Origin: JBBTVP01 sp038063175
GTDB taxonomy: Bacteria; Patescibacteriota; Minisyncoccia; UBA6257; 1-14-0-10-40-38
Direction: 5' to 3'
Length of the DNA stretch: 12,169 nt
Assembly: GCA_038063175.1 (NCBI GenBank)
Contig: JBBTVP010000024.1
Coordinates: 1 to 12,169, forward strand
Under the pieces are notes generated by a model. It ran no database searches. It was not told the DNA's origin and was given only the letters and a program-made list of their open reading frames with translations. Positions within the stretch are counted from its first letter, which is position 1, and each line of letters starts with the position of its first letter. Shown in pieces: positions 6,475 through 12,169 of this stretch. A program made the position numbers and the translations under genes.

Positions 6475-7233
6475 GTGAGTGATTTTGCTAAAGTATACCA
6501 CAGACATCTCACGAAAACCGTGTCCCCAACCATAAAGAAAGCGAAAGAAATACTGCTCGACATCTTCTTCCCCGAGATTTGCGCGGCATGCCGGAATCCA
6601 CTCGGGAAAGACGCGAAAGATCTCGGCATTTGCCTCGCGTGCCTTGAAGCAGCCGAGGTAAAAACCGCGTTCACGTGCCCCGTCTGCGGCGCGCGTTTTG
6701 CGGAAGGGGTAAAGACCTGCCACGTGAGCGCTTCCTACCGCCTTGCCGCGGCATCGAATTATGAAAACGATATCGTGAAAGGGCTCATCCGCGAACTTAA
6801 ATACAGTCGCCGCACGGCGTACGGTCGGCCACTCGCCGCACTCATCGCAGCGCACCTTAAGAACGTAGGATTCGATCTTTCGGACTATGCGCTCCTTCCC
6901 ATGCCACTCCATCCAGCGCGCGAACGGGAACGGGGATTTAACCAATCTGCAGTCATTACGGAATTTCTCTCGGAGATGACAGGAATGAAGATCGCGCCAA
7001 AAGATACTCTGCTCCGTATACGAAATACCCCGTCACAAGCGGAACTCACGCGCGAGGCACGGCTTACAAACATGGCCGGAAGTTTTTCGGTGAAACCCGG
7101 CGCACGGATGCCGAAACATATTATTCTCCTTGACGACGTATTTACCTCGGGCGCCACGGTCGGCGCCGCAGTGTCTGCACTGCGCAGCGGAGGCGCACAA
7201 CACGTGATCGCAGTAGTTGCCGCAAAAGCGTAA
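6475..7233 (+). CDS. comF: ComF-family phosphoribosyltransferase-like protein
   Basis: ComF proteins are cytoplasmic PRTase-fold proteins needed for natural transformation in several bacteria, where they act with imported single-stranded DNA. An N-terminal zinc-ribbon-like region carries CxxC pairs C36/C39, C53/C56 and C68/C71, plus C82. The PRTase domain has MPLHPARERERGFNQ (143-157), the ComF signature, and the PRPP loop HIILLDDVFTSGAT (215-228). The GTG at 6475 gives 252 residues. The GTG at 6520 would give 237 residues with the N-terminus SPTIKKAKEILLDIFFPEICAAC and is a strong alternative, because a candidate promoter for each strand lies at 6486-6500. It is the only plus-strand gene, divergent from pilM and ending 1 bp short of the stop codon of the next, convergent gene. 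Adjacency to the pilus block suggests a DNA-uptake link. Confidence 0.92.
   Translation: MSDFAKVYHRHLTKTVSPTIKKAKEILLDIFFPEICAACRNPLGKDAKDLGICLACLEAAEVKTAFTCPVCGARFAEGVKTCHVSASYRLAAASNYENDIVKGLIRELKYSRRTAYGRPLAALIAAHLKNVGFDLSDYALLPMPLHPARERERGFNQSAVITEFLSEMTGMKIAPKDTLLRIRNTPSQAELTREARLTNMAGSFSVKPGARMPKHIILLDDVFTSGATVGAAVSALRSGGAQHVIAVVAAKA
6486..6494 (+). promoter_or_regulatory. Candidate -10 for comF, overlapping the pilM promoter
   Basis: The plus strand reads TGCTAAAGT: a TGC extension followed by TAAAGT (4 of 6 to TATAAT). If used, RNA would start near 6501, downstream of the GTG at 6475, leaving about 19 nt before the GTG at 6520. The box overlaps the opposing TATACT by three bases. A weak match, listed because it bears on the comF start. 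Confidence 0.25.
6492..6500 (-). promoter_or_regulatory. Candidate extended -10 promoter of the pilMNO operon
   Basis: The minus strand reads TGGTATACT: TATACT at 6492-6497 (5 of 6 to TATAAT) with a TGG extension. Initiation would fall near 6485 and give a leader of about 27 nt before the pilM ATG. No convincing -35 is seen. It lies inside the annotated 5' end of comF, which bears on where comF translation really begins. Confidence 0.45.
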
Positions 7234-7234
7234 G

Positions 7235-8386
7235 CTACGGAATATACGTCCCCAAATTCACCACACTTCCGTCTTTGATGCGTCGTATTCCCTCTCCCAT
7301 AACCGGATCTCCGTTCGTGTCTATGGTGATCGATCCTCCTGCCCCATACCAATCCTCTACCCCAGAGAGCCAGTCGCGCACTTTTTCGGTATCAATCGGA
7401 TCAATGCCGGTAGCAGAGAGCGCTTCATCGATAAGCCGCATCGCGTCATAGGCATGCGCGGCAAACAGTCCGGGATCCGCGCCATTGAACATGGCACGGT
7501 GAGCTTCCTGAAGTTTTTTTGCCTCCACATTCCCTTCCCAATCAACCGCTGCTTCAACACCGATTACTCCTTCTAAAATCTCTGCGTGCTCGGCAACCGC
7601 CTGCCGATCGAGAAGAATTTCCGCAGTGAGTAGTTTTGTTTTGATACCCGCGTCTTTGAAACTAGTGATGAGCGCAATGCCGGAATTCACCGTCTGTGGA
7701 ACAAAGTAGATGATATCCGGTTTCGCTTTTTTAATCTGTTCAATCTGAATACTCACATCGCTGGAACCAGTCTCATACGTCTCATCGGCAACCACAGTTC
7801 CGCCATTTGCCTCAAACGCCGCGCGGAAAATTCCACGGAGCCCGTCGGCGTAATCAGTCTGTTCGGTCATGAGCGCTGCTTTCCGGGAATCAAGCTCTCC
7901 CCAGGCATACACCGCAGCAATTTTTCCCGCGAGTACGTCTGACGGATATGTCCGGAATACAAAATCTCCCGCGTTGGTAATCTTTGGACTCGATGCGGAC
8001 GGCGAGATAAGAAGTATCTTCGCCGGTTCGGTAACCGCTGCCGCCGCAAGCGTTTCCCCGGAGCATGCGCCGCCGATGATTATTTTTACTTTATCAATCG
8101 AGACGAGTTTTTGTGCAGCGCTTCCCGCGGTTTGCGGATCGCACTTGCCATCCTCAAGGACAAATTCCACTGCTTTTCCATCAATACCACCCGTGCTATT
8201 GATGGCATCCGCGGCAACCTGGAGCGCACGATATTCTGATGTGCCGTAGGAAGACGCATCTCCCGTCATGGGCAAGATGACACCAATGCGAACCGTACGA
8301 GCTCCGGTGCCCGACTGACTGAAAATCGCAAGTCCTCCGACGAAGACCACTGCGGCAACGAGAGCCCACGTCACTAACTTCGACAT
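7235..8386 (-). CDS. LivJ-type periplasmic substrate-binding protein, membrane-anchored
   Basis: This is a type I periplasmic binding protein of the branched-chain amino acid/amide receptor family (Peripla_BP_6). The product is 383 residues, a usual length. Residues 6-24 form a hydrophobic anchor without a lipobox Cys, so it is either a tethered or a Sec-cleaved protein. The mature part starts at VRIGVILPMTGDASSYG (32-48). ISPSASSP (127-134) corresponds to the ligand-contacting Ser/Thr loop, TEQTDYADGLRGIF (174-187) to the hinge-proximal Asp-Tyr motif, and AAHAYDAMRLI (309-319) to the conserved C-lobe helix. C82 and C108 may form a disulfide. No permease or ATPase genes are adjacent, so its partner and ligand cannot be named. 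It could serve scavenging or sensing. A perfect TATAAT lies 6 bp upstream of the ATG. Confidence 0.9.
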   Translation of the reverse strand: MSKLVTWALVAAVVFVGGLAIFSQSGTGARTVRIGVILPMTGDASSYGTSEYRALQVAADAINSTGGIDGKAVEFVLEDGKCDPQTAGSAAQKLVSIDKVKIIIGGACSGETLAAAAVTEPAKILLISPSASSPKITNAGDFVFRTYPSDVLAGKIAAVYAWGELDSRKAALMTEQTDYADGLRGIFRAAFEANGGTVVADETYETGSSDVSIQIEQIKKAKPDIIYFVPQTVNSGIALITSFKDAGIKTKLLTAEILLDRQAVAEHAEILEGVIGVEAAVDWEGNVEAKKLQEAHRAMFNGADPGLFAAHAYDAMRLIDEALSATGIDPIDTEKVRDWLSGVEDWYGAGGSITIDTNGDPVMGEGIRRIKDGSVVNLGTYIP

Positions 8387-8392
8387 TGGTTT

Positions 8393-8398
8393 ATTATA
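8393..8398 (-). promoter_or_regulatory. Perfect -10 box giving a leaderless mRNA
   Basis: The minus strand reads TATAAT, then AAACCA, then the ATG of the substrate-binding protein. With the last T of the box at -7, transcription would begin exactly at the A of the ATG (8386). The -35 is weak (TTAGAT at 17-bp spacing). This predicts a leaderless transcript, consistent with the missing Shine-Dalgarno. Confidence 0.6.
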
Positions 8399-8422
8399 GC
8401 GAATTTTTGGATTGCATCTAAA

Positions 8423-8453
8423 GCGCGCTCTCCATTTGCCGTGGAAAGCACGC
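8423..8453 (-). terminator. Terminator-like hairpin after the secreted helical protein gene
   Basis: Between the stop codon at 8470 and the next gene's promoter, the minus strand folds into a 12-bp stem. GCGTGCTTTCCA pairs with TGGAGAGCGCGC, including two G-U pairs, around a 7-base loop. Only TTT follows, so the U-tract is poor. Its position, separating two independently promoted co-directional genes, fits a terminator. Confidence 0.45.
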
Positions 8454-8469
8454 GCAAAGAATCAAAAAA

Positions 8470-9132
8470 TTAAGACTGATTCATGATCCTCGCGATCTCG
8501 AGGAGCATATAATTCGCACTCTTCACCTCGGCAATGATGTCCTTAAGATACGGTCGGACAGATGCTTTTATTTTCTGAAGGTCGGGGTCATGTTCCTTAA
8601 GAATCCGGCGCGCTCGTTCCATGCGTGCTTCCGCGATCGAAAGATGGCGATATGCCTCGCCAAGAAGTGCGTGAACACGTGAACTTTCGCCCATTCCTTC
8701 AAGATATTGCCTCATCCGTTCCGCCCGAACCATGGTGTTCTGATAAGAACCGTTTTGAATCCGATCGAGATGCTTCAATACAATCCCCTCCCAAGCCACT
8801 CCACCAGCTTGCACCTCATCTGCAATCGCGCGGAGTTCTGTTTCGGATGCCGCGGCGGTGGCTTTTTCCCGAAGTTCGATAAATTTCGCCTTTTCTTTAA
8901 GATCAACGTTCCCAGAAACCGTCGCATCTCTCCGCTCAATCGCATCAATCGCCTTTAAAATCGGCTCCCGAGACATAATGCGCTTTGTCCCGATGTTTTT
9001 TACCTGAGTTTTTATCGCTTCTTTTGCAGAAACTCTATCTACTTCTTTCGCGTGAGCAGTAGCAAATACCGCCACACACGCAAGGAGTGCTACCGGCACT
9101 ATTACTAACTTTGTTCGTAATGTTTTTTTCAT
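8470..9132 (-). CDS. Secreted, mostly helical protein of unknown function
   Basis: This 220-residue protein begins MKKTLRTKLVIVPVALLAC, a clear Sec signal sequence, with a likely signal peptidase I site after AHA (residue 28). The mature part is rich in Glu, Lys, Arg and Ala and looks wholly helical, with long amphipathic stretches such as RVHALLGEAYRHLSIAEARME. No catalytic motif, anchor or Cys pair is seen after the signal. The frame extends upstream to 9273, but the ATG at 9130-9132 is preferred. The signal sequence starts exactly there, and a promoter ends just before it. It follows an ECF sigma/anti-sigma pair, an arrangement in which a secreted helical protein often appears in these lineages, so it may belong to an envelope-stress response. 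No family name can be given with confidence. Confidence 0.82.
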   Translation of the reverse strand: MKKTLRTKLVIVPVALLACVAVFATAHAKEVDRVSAKEAIKTQVKNIGTKRIMSREPILKAIDAIERRDATVSGNVDLKEKAKFIELREKATAAASETELRAIADEVQAGGVAWEGIVLKHLDRIQNGSYQNTMVRAERMRQYLEGMGESSRVHALLGEAYRHLSIAEARMERARRILKEHDPDLQKIKASVRPYLKDIIAEVKSANYMLLEIARIMNQS

Positions 9133-9139
9133 GGTTCTG

Positions 9140-9168
9140 ATTGTATACGATGATTCTTCTTTTGTCAC
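9140..9168 (-). promoter_or_regulatory. Sigma-70-type promoter of the secreted helical protein gene
   Basis: On the minus strand GTGACA (9163-9168, 5 of 6 to TTGACA) and TACAAT (9140-9145, 5 of 6 to TATAAT) are separated by exactly 17 bp. Predicted initiation at 9133-9132 coincides with the ATG, so this mRNA is essentially leaderless. It is the best two-box promoter in the window and shows that the gene can be expressed independently of the sigma operon. Confidence 0.65.
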
Positions 9169-9175
9169 TAGTACC

Positions 9176-9799
9176 CTAGAACTCCGCAAGCGCTGCCTGG
9201 ACCTCATCATCGCTCGCAAAAAATGCGTCTGCCGCCGCAAAATCTGCATCCGCCCGCGCGGCTTCTCGTTCAATCGCCGCCTCGTCGAAAAGATCCGTCA
9301 AGTCTTCCGAGACGCTCTTCACCGCCGCATCGGTTCCAGCAGAAGGAAGTAAAAGGAGTGCGGTCTCCGGAATTCCGGTTGTAAGCGCCATAAATTCCTC
9401 CCCGCCGGTATTTTCGGATACAAGTCCCCTTTCATCGTTCACGTTAAAAACAGTGATAGCAAGAATTGCGATCGCACCTGCTGGAAGGAGAAGTCTCTGC
9501 CAGGAAAATTGCCGGACAAAATTTGTAACTGGCTCTTTTCCGATCGCCCGCGGCATTGCCGGCACCGATTCTTCGAGAATGGAAATTTTTGAAAGTACGT
9601 CTTTTAAAAGATTCATCGGCGGGCGCACGGATTCTCCTGCTCCCTTCAGATCACGGAAGAGATCGAGGTGGTGTCGTACGCCTTCCTTCTTTTCATCTGA
9701 AAAACGCTCGACAACCTCATGGGTCGCAAGACCGCTGTCGAGAAGAGAAATTAATTCCTCAACTGGAATTTCTGTGCGCATCAAATTTTTACGCTTCAT
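9176..9799 (-). CDS. Single-pass membrane protein, probable anti-sigma factor
   Basis: This 207-residue protein has a cytoplasmic N-terminal helical domain (about 1-100), one transmembrane helix (about 102-120, LLLPAGAIAILAITVF), and an extracytoplasmic tail rich in Ala, Asp and Glu ending ADAFFASDDEVQAALAEF. Its start overlaps the sigma factor stop by 11 bp (ATG at 9797-9799), which indicates translational coupling. That operon order and topology are those of membrane-bound anti-sigma factors, which hold an ECF sigma through the cytoplasmic domain. It has no zinc-binding HxxxCxxC motif, so it would be a non-ZAS type. The ATG at 9779-9781 (MRTEIPVEEL) is a possible shorter start. The function is inferred from context, as the sequence itself is not recognisable. 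Confidence 0.72.
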   Translation of the reverse strand: MKRKNLMRTEIPVEELISLLDSGLATHEVVERFSDEKKEGVRHHLDLFRDLKGAGESVRPPMNLLKDVLSKISILEESVPAMPRAIGKEPVTNFVRQFSWQRLLLPAGAIAILAITVFNVNDERGLVSENTGGEEFMALTTGIPETALLLLPSAGTDAAVKSVSEDLTDLFDEAAIEREAARADADFAAADAFFASDDEVQAALAEF

Positions 9800-10352
9800 A
9801 GATAGTTGATTGCTTGCGGATCGATTTCAGTCCCCGTGCCTGGAGTTGTCGGATCGCCTCTTCGGTCTTCCCAAGCATCGCCGCAATCTCCCGGTTAGAA
9901 AGCTCATTTACAAACCGAAGCGTAATGACCTCCCGCTGTTCTTTGGTAAGCTCACTCATTGCTCCCCACACCAGCCGGAGCCGCTCGTTTGTTTCTGCCG
10001 ATCGTTCAGGTCCTGGACCAGAGTCAGGAACAGAGCGAAAGGTGGCATCTGGGTCGTCGGGCAACACATCGTGCTTTTTCCTCCAGTGATTGATAACGGT
10101 GTTCCGCGCAACCGTAAAGAAAAACGCGAGAGGGTCTTTTCCGATATCCCTGAACCGAGGCATTGCTTCGAACGCTTTTACGAACACCGTTTGCGTCAAA
10201 TCTTCAGCTTCTTCCTTGCGGCGTACCCGAAAATAAATATACCGGTACACAGGAGTAAAATACTGTTCATAAAGCATTCCAAAGGCCTCGCCGTCACCAT
10301 CCTTTGCCTTCCGGACAAGCCCCCGAAAATCAATGTTCTCTCGTTCGTTCAT
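9789..10352 (-). CDS. ECF-type RNA polymerase sigma-70 factor
   Basis: This protein directs RNA polymerase to a specific promoter set, probably in response to an envelope signal passed by the membrane protein encoded next. From the ATG at 10350-10352 it is 187 residues. Region 2 spans about 21-92 (GEAFGMLYEQYFTPVYRYIY, the EDLTQTVFVKAFEAM core-binding helix at 50-64, and FTVARNTVINHWRK at 79-92). Region 4 spans about 133-180, with the helix-turn-helix LSNREIAAMLGKTEEAIRQLQARGLKSI at 151-178. Regions 1 and 3 are absent, as in ECF sigmas. The frame continues to an ATG at 10436, but the shorter start is preferred. The extra 28 residues show no sigma similarity, and a promoter lies at 10364-10392. 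Confidence 0.93.
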   Translation of the reverse strand: MNERENIDFRGLVRKAKDGDGEAFGMLYEQYFTPVYRYIYFRVRRKEEAEDLTQTVFVKAFEAMPRFRDIGKDPLAFFFTVARNTVINHWRKKHDVLPDDPDATFRSVPDSGPGPERSAETNERLRLVWGAMSELTKEQREVITLRFVNELSNREIAAMLGKTEEAIRQLQARGLKSIRKQSTIYEA

Positions 10353-10363
10353 AGAATGAAACA

Positions 10364-10392
10364 ACGGTACCAGTTTTTCGTGACGCTGGCAA
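10364..10392 (-). promoter_or_regulatory. Candidate promoter of the sigma/anti-sigma operon
   Basis: On the minus strand TTGCCA (10387-10392, 5 of 6 to TTGACA) stands 17 bp before TACCGT (10364-10369). TACCGT is a poor -10 but is preceded by the TGG extension. Initiation near 10357 leaves a 5-nt leader before the ATG at 10352 and supports that start. An autoregulated ECF promoter could also lie here, but no GGAAC-type -35 was seen. Confidence 0.4.
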
Positions 10393-10431
10393 AAATCGGA
10401 CGGGATAGTGCCGCTGCGGCGTAGATCGGGT

Positions 10432-10445
10432 TTCATATATATGAA
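10432..10445. repeat. 14-bp perfect palindrome between sigma and the surface-protein gene
   Basis: TTCATATATATGAA is a perfect dyad in the 124-bp gap (10353-10476) upstream of the sigma factor gene. It could be an operator, or chance symmetry in an AT-rich run. It also contains the upstream ATG that opens the longer sigma frame. Nothing else notable is seen in this gap apart from the candidate promoter at 10364-10392. Confidence 0.35.
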
Positions 10446-10476
10446 CGACGATCTGGGAAGTCATCTCTTACGGATT

Positions 10477-12169
10477 CTATTGGAGAGTGAAGTGTAGCTG
10501 CATGCGGTCCACTTTTCGATTATTTCCTGCATTTGCATCAGGTCCAAATTTTACGTAGTAAAGGTATGGATCCCGACCAGTAAACTCATAATTCCTGCTC
10601 GTGTCCGAATGGTCAACGAGCGTCGGATATGCTTCGCCGTTTACGTAATTACTGACGAAATCGCAGGTAGGGATGCTTTTAATTTTCCTCGGCTTATCCC
10701 AATGGATGAGATCCTTTGAAAGGGTATACCATGTATTGCATTCATTTTGACCAGTAACCAAATTTTTATAGTTACCGAAATCAACAAGAACGTATTTATT
10801 GAGATATGTATTGAACGTGAGACTCGCGCTCATAGCGCGGATATTTCCAAGCCCAACAAATTCACACGGTGTGGATTCGATGTTGACATATGGACTCCCC
10901 ATTTCGATCGAAAATGATTGTCCATCCCATGCTCGCCAACTCGCGGGACTCGCAAGGTTCGTAGTGCGCATGAGGCACGTTCCAGGTTCTATAAGACTTC
11001 TTCCGCGAATTCGCTTTGCAGTGAATGCCGCATAATAGTACGCCTGGCCATTTTCGATCCTTTTAATGATATTCGTCGGGGTAAGATAGCCGTAGAACGG
11101 AGCATTGCCGGTTTGATCAACCGGGGTATGATCCCATAAGAGATTTACTGCAGCGACAAGGTGTGACGGCGACGGCAACTGGGCAAAGTGTTTTCCCCCG
11201 TCAGTAGACATCACAGAGGTAATCGAATCGTAGGCGCAAGGATTTCCCGGATTTGGAACATTAGCATAACAGGGAGGATCGTGAGCGGGATCCGCATCGT
11301 GGAACTCATTATGAAGGAGTGCGTAGACATCCTTCCCGTTTTCAGTGTACATGGACCAAATCCATTCATTATTCGTGAATGTTGAAGGATTTTGACTGCC
11401 TGTTTCGATAAATGTGGGAGCGCACAATTTTGCAAGTGAGTTGAAATTATCACCAAACATGAAGTATGCCTTGGGAGAATTCGCGGTAGAAAAAACAATC
11501 TTGTCGCGTTCGTCACGAAATACACGCACCGGGGAATCAGGAATATCCCCATCGTCACATCGATCAGTCACGTAATCGAATACCGTTTCAACTGTTGTAT
11601 CAAGTGTAACCTGAAGCGCCGGGCTCACCGGAGCAGCAGAAACCACAGACGAAAGCGTACAATTCGGCGTAGACGCGCTATCACACACGCGAACCCGGTA
11701 GTAGTAAGTCTGGTCGTTGTTCACGATATCGAGCGTCGCACCTGATGCTCCTGATTGGAGAACTTCTGTACGAACAAGAAAAACATTTGCGGGCAGGGTA
11801 TCAAAACTTCCCGAAGTTAACCCATTCATCACATTACTAATCGTTCCTCGAAGTATTTTGTACGTCAAAGGATTTGAGGCAGTTCCCGGATCTGCTGCTT
11901 GATAAGTCGCCGTGACTTCCGAATCGCCGGCGGTTGCCGTAAACGAATTGAAAATAGGAGGAGTGGTATCGGTCACTGGAGACACATCATCACTCGCGAT
12001 GTCCACAGTCCCTGCGTTCGGAGTCCCTATGATATAGGAAGCGTCGGGAGATAGAGTGAGTATCACGGTTTCCGAAGGTTCGACTAATGAGTCGTCGATT
12101 GGGATCACCGTTACGTTCAAAGAAGAAGAACCTGTGTGAATAGTACGAGTGGTTGGAATTGCCACATAG
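10477..12169 (-). CDS. Large secreted Calx-beta / Fn3-like / beta-propeller protein, 5' end missing
   Basis: The frame is open to the right edge, so the 563 residues seen are the C-terminal part of a larger, presumably exported protein. Residues about 1-61 are the end of a Calx-beta domain (PIDDSLVEPSETVILTL and GTVDIASDD are diagnostic). Residues about 70-185 resemble an Fn3-type fold (YYYRVRVCD near 150). The remaining 370 or so residues have the repeats of a five-bladed propeller as in GH43/GH32-like glycosidases: YYYAAFTAKR, the pairing KYVLVDFGNY...WYTLSKDLIHWDKPRKI, and the final blade AYPTLVDHSDTSRNYEFTGRDPYLYYVKF. The many Cys residues suggest disulfides outside the cell. Catalytic carboxylates cannot be assigned by eye, so it may bind rather than cleave glycans. 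The GTG at 12165 is not a credible start, since TATGTGGCAATTCC continues the Calx-beta strand. Confidence 0.85.
   Translation of the reverse strand, partial: YVAIPTTRTIHTGSSSLNVTVIPIDDSLVEPSETVILTLSPDASYIIGTPNAGTVDIASDDVSPVTDTTPPIFNSFTATAGDSEVTATYQAADPGTASNPLTYKILRGTISNVMNGLTSGSFDTLPANVFLVRTEVLQSGASGATLDIVNNDQTYYYRVRVCDSASTPNCTLSSVVSAAPVSPALQVTLDTTVETVFDYVTDRCDDGDIPDSPVRVFRDERDKIVFSTANSPKAYFMFGDNFNSLAKLCAPTFIETGSQNPSTFTNNEWIWSMYTENGKDVYALLHNEFHDADPAHDPPCYANVPNPGNPCAYDSITSVMSTDGGKHFAQLPSPSHLVAAVNLLWDHTPVDQTGNAPFYGYLTPTNIIKRIENGQAYYYAAFTAKRIRGRSLIEPGTCLMRTTNLASPASWRAWDGQSFSIEMGSPYVNIESTPCEFVGLGNIRAMSASLTFNTYLNKYVLVDFGNYKNLVTGQNECNTWYTLSKDLIHWDKPRKIKSIPTCDFVSNYVNGEAYPTLVDHSDTSRNYEFTGRDPYLYYVKFGPDANAGNNRKVDRMQLHFTLQ
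12160..12169 (+). repeat. Terminal 10-bp direct repeat, right copy
   Basis: TGCCACATAG at the right end matches positions 1-10 exactly. It lies in the Calx-beta coding sequence, in the same codon phase (TAT GTG GCA on the minus strand) as the left copy in pilC. Confidence 0.6.

Noticed and set aside
7234..7234. Terminator between the convergent comF and substrate-binding protein genes
   Set aside because: Only one base separates the stop codons, and no hairpin with a T-run was noticed in the flanking coding ends.
6406..7352. Minus-strand ORFs (6406-6945 and 6885-7352) opposite comF
   Set aside because: They lie antisense to the ComF Cys motifs and PRPP loop, and run into the ends of neighbouring real genes.
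9133..9273. 47-codon N-terminal extension of the secreted helical protein
   Set aside because: It overlaps the end of the anti-sigma gene, crosses a good promoter (9140-9168), and would bury the signal peptide.
9810..10424. Plus-strand 204-codon ORF opposite the sigma factor gene
   Set aside because: Complementary to sigma regions 2 and 4, with no domain. Frame openness follows from the opposite strand's codon usage.
10353..10436. 28-codon N-terminal extension of the sigma factor
   Set aside because: No sigma similarity in the extension, and a candidate promoter lies inside it. The ATG at 10352 gives a standard ECF N-terminus.
12163..12165. GTG as start codon of the Calx-beta protein
   Set aside because: The frame is open upstream, and the residues around it (Y-V-A-I-P) are an internal Calx-beta strand. 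The gene is simply cut by the window edge.

Overview
The window looks like part of a Patescibacteria (CPR) genome, most probably a Parcubacteria-like lineage. This is inferred from several things: a compact pilMNO-x-pilB-pilT-pilC type IV pilus block, almost no Shine-Dalgarno sequences, start codons lying only a few bases behind good -10 boxes, and a short ECF sigma / anti-sigma / secreted-protein cassette. By eye the base composition is balanced, close to 50% GC. No rRNA, tRNA, CRISPR array, transposase or phage gene was seen.

Layout: all genes except comF are on the minus strand, so transcription runs mostly from high to low coordinates. The high end (10477-12169) holds the C-terminal 563 residues of a large secreted protein with a Calx-beta domain, an Fn3-like domain and a beta-propeller that resembles glycosidases. 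Next come an ECF-type sigma factor (9789-10352), an overlapping single-pass membrane protein that is probably its anti-sigma factor (9176-9799), and a secreted helical protein with its own promoter (8470-9132). A terminator-like hairpin separates these from an orphan periplasmic-binding-protein-like gene (7235-8386) that appears to make a leaderless mRNA. comF (plus strand, 6475-7233) lies tail to tail with that gene and head to head with pilM.

The pilus block then runs leftwards: pilM, pilN, pilO, a 97-residue membrane protein in the usual place of pilP, pilB, pilT, and pilC, which is cut by the left edge. PilM, PilN, PilO and the small protein should form the inner-membrane alignment complex, PilC the platform, PilB the extension motor and PilT the retraction motor. 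With ComF next door, the plausible joint role is pilus-driven attachment and DNA uptake. No pilin, prepilin peptidase or secretin gene is present in the window.

Three intergenic stretches in the pilus block carry structure: a degenerate TAGCCACTAG-type inverted repeat before pilC, a good extended -10 box overlapping the pilB stop codon before pilT, and a roughly 120-bp inverted-repeat element with a strong hairpin before pilB. The window also begins and ends with the same 10 bases, which is very unlikely for an arbitrary cut and suggests that the ends were defined by a repeat or by assembly.
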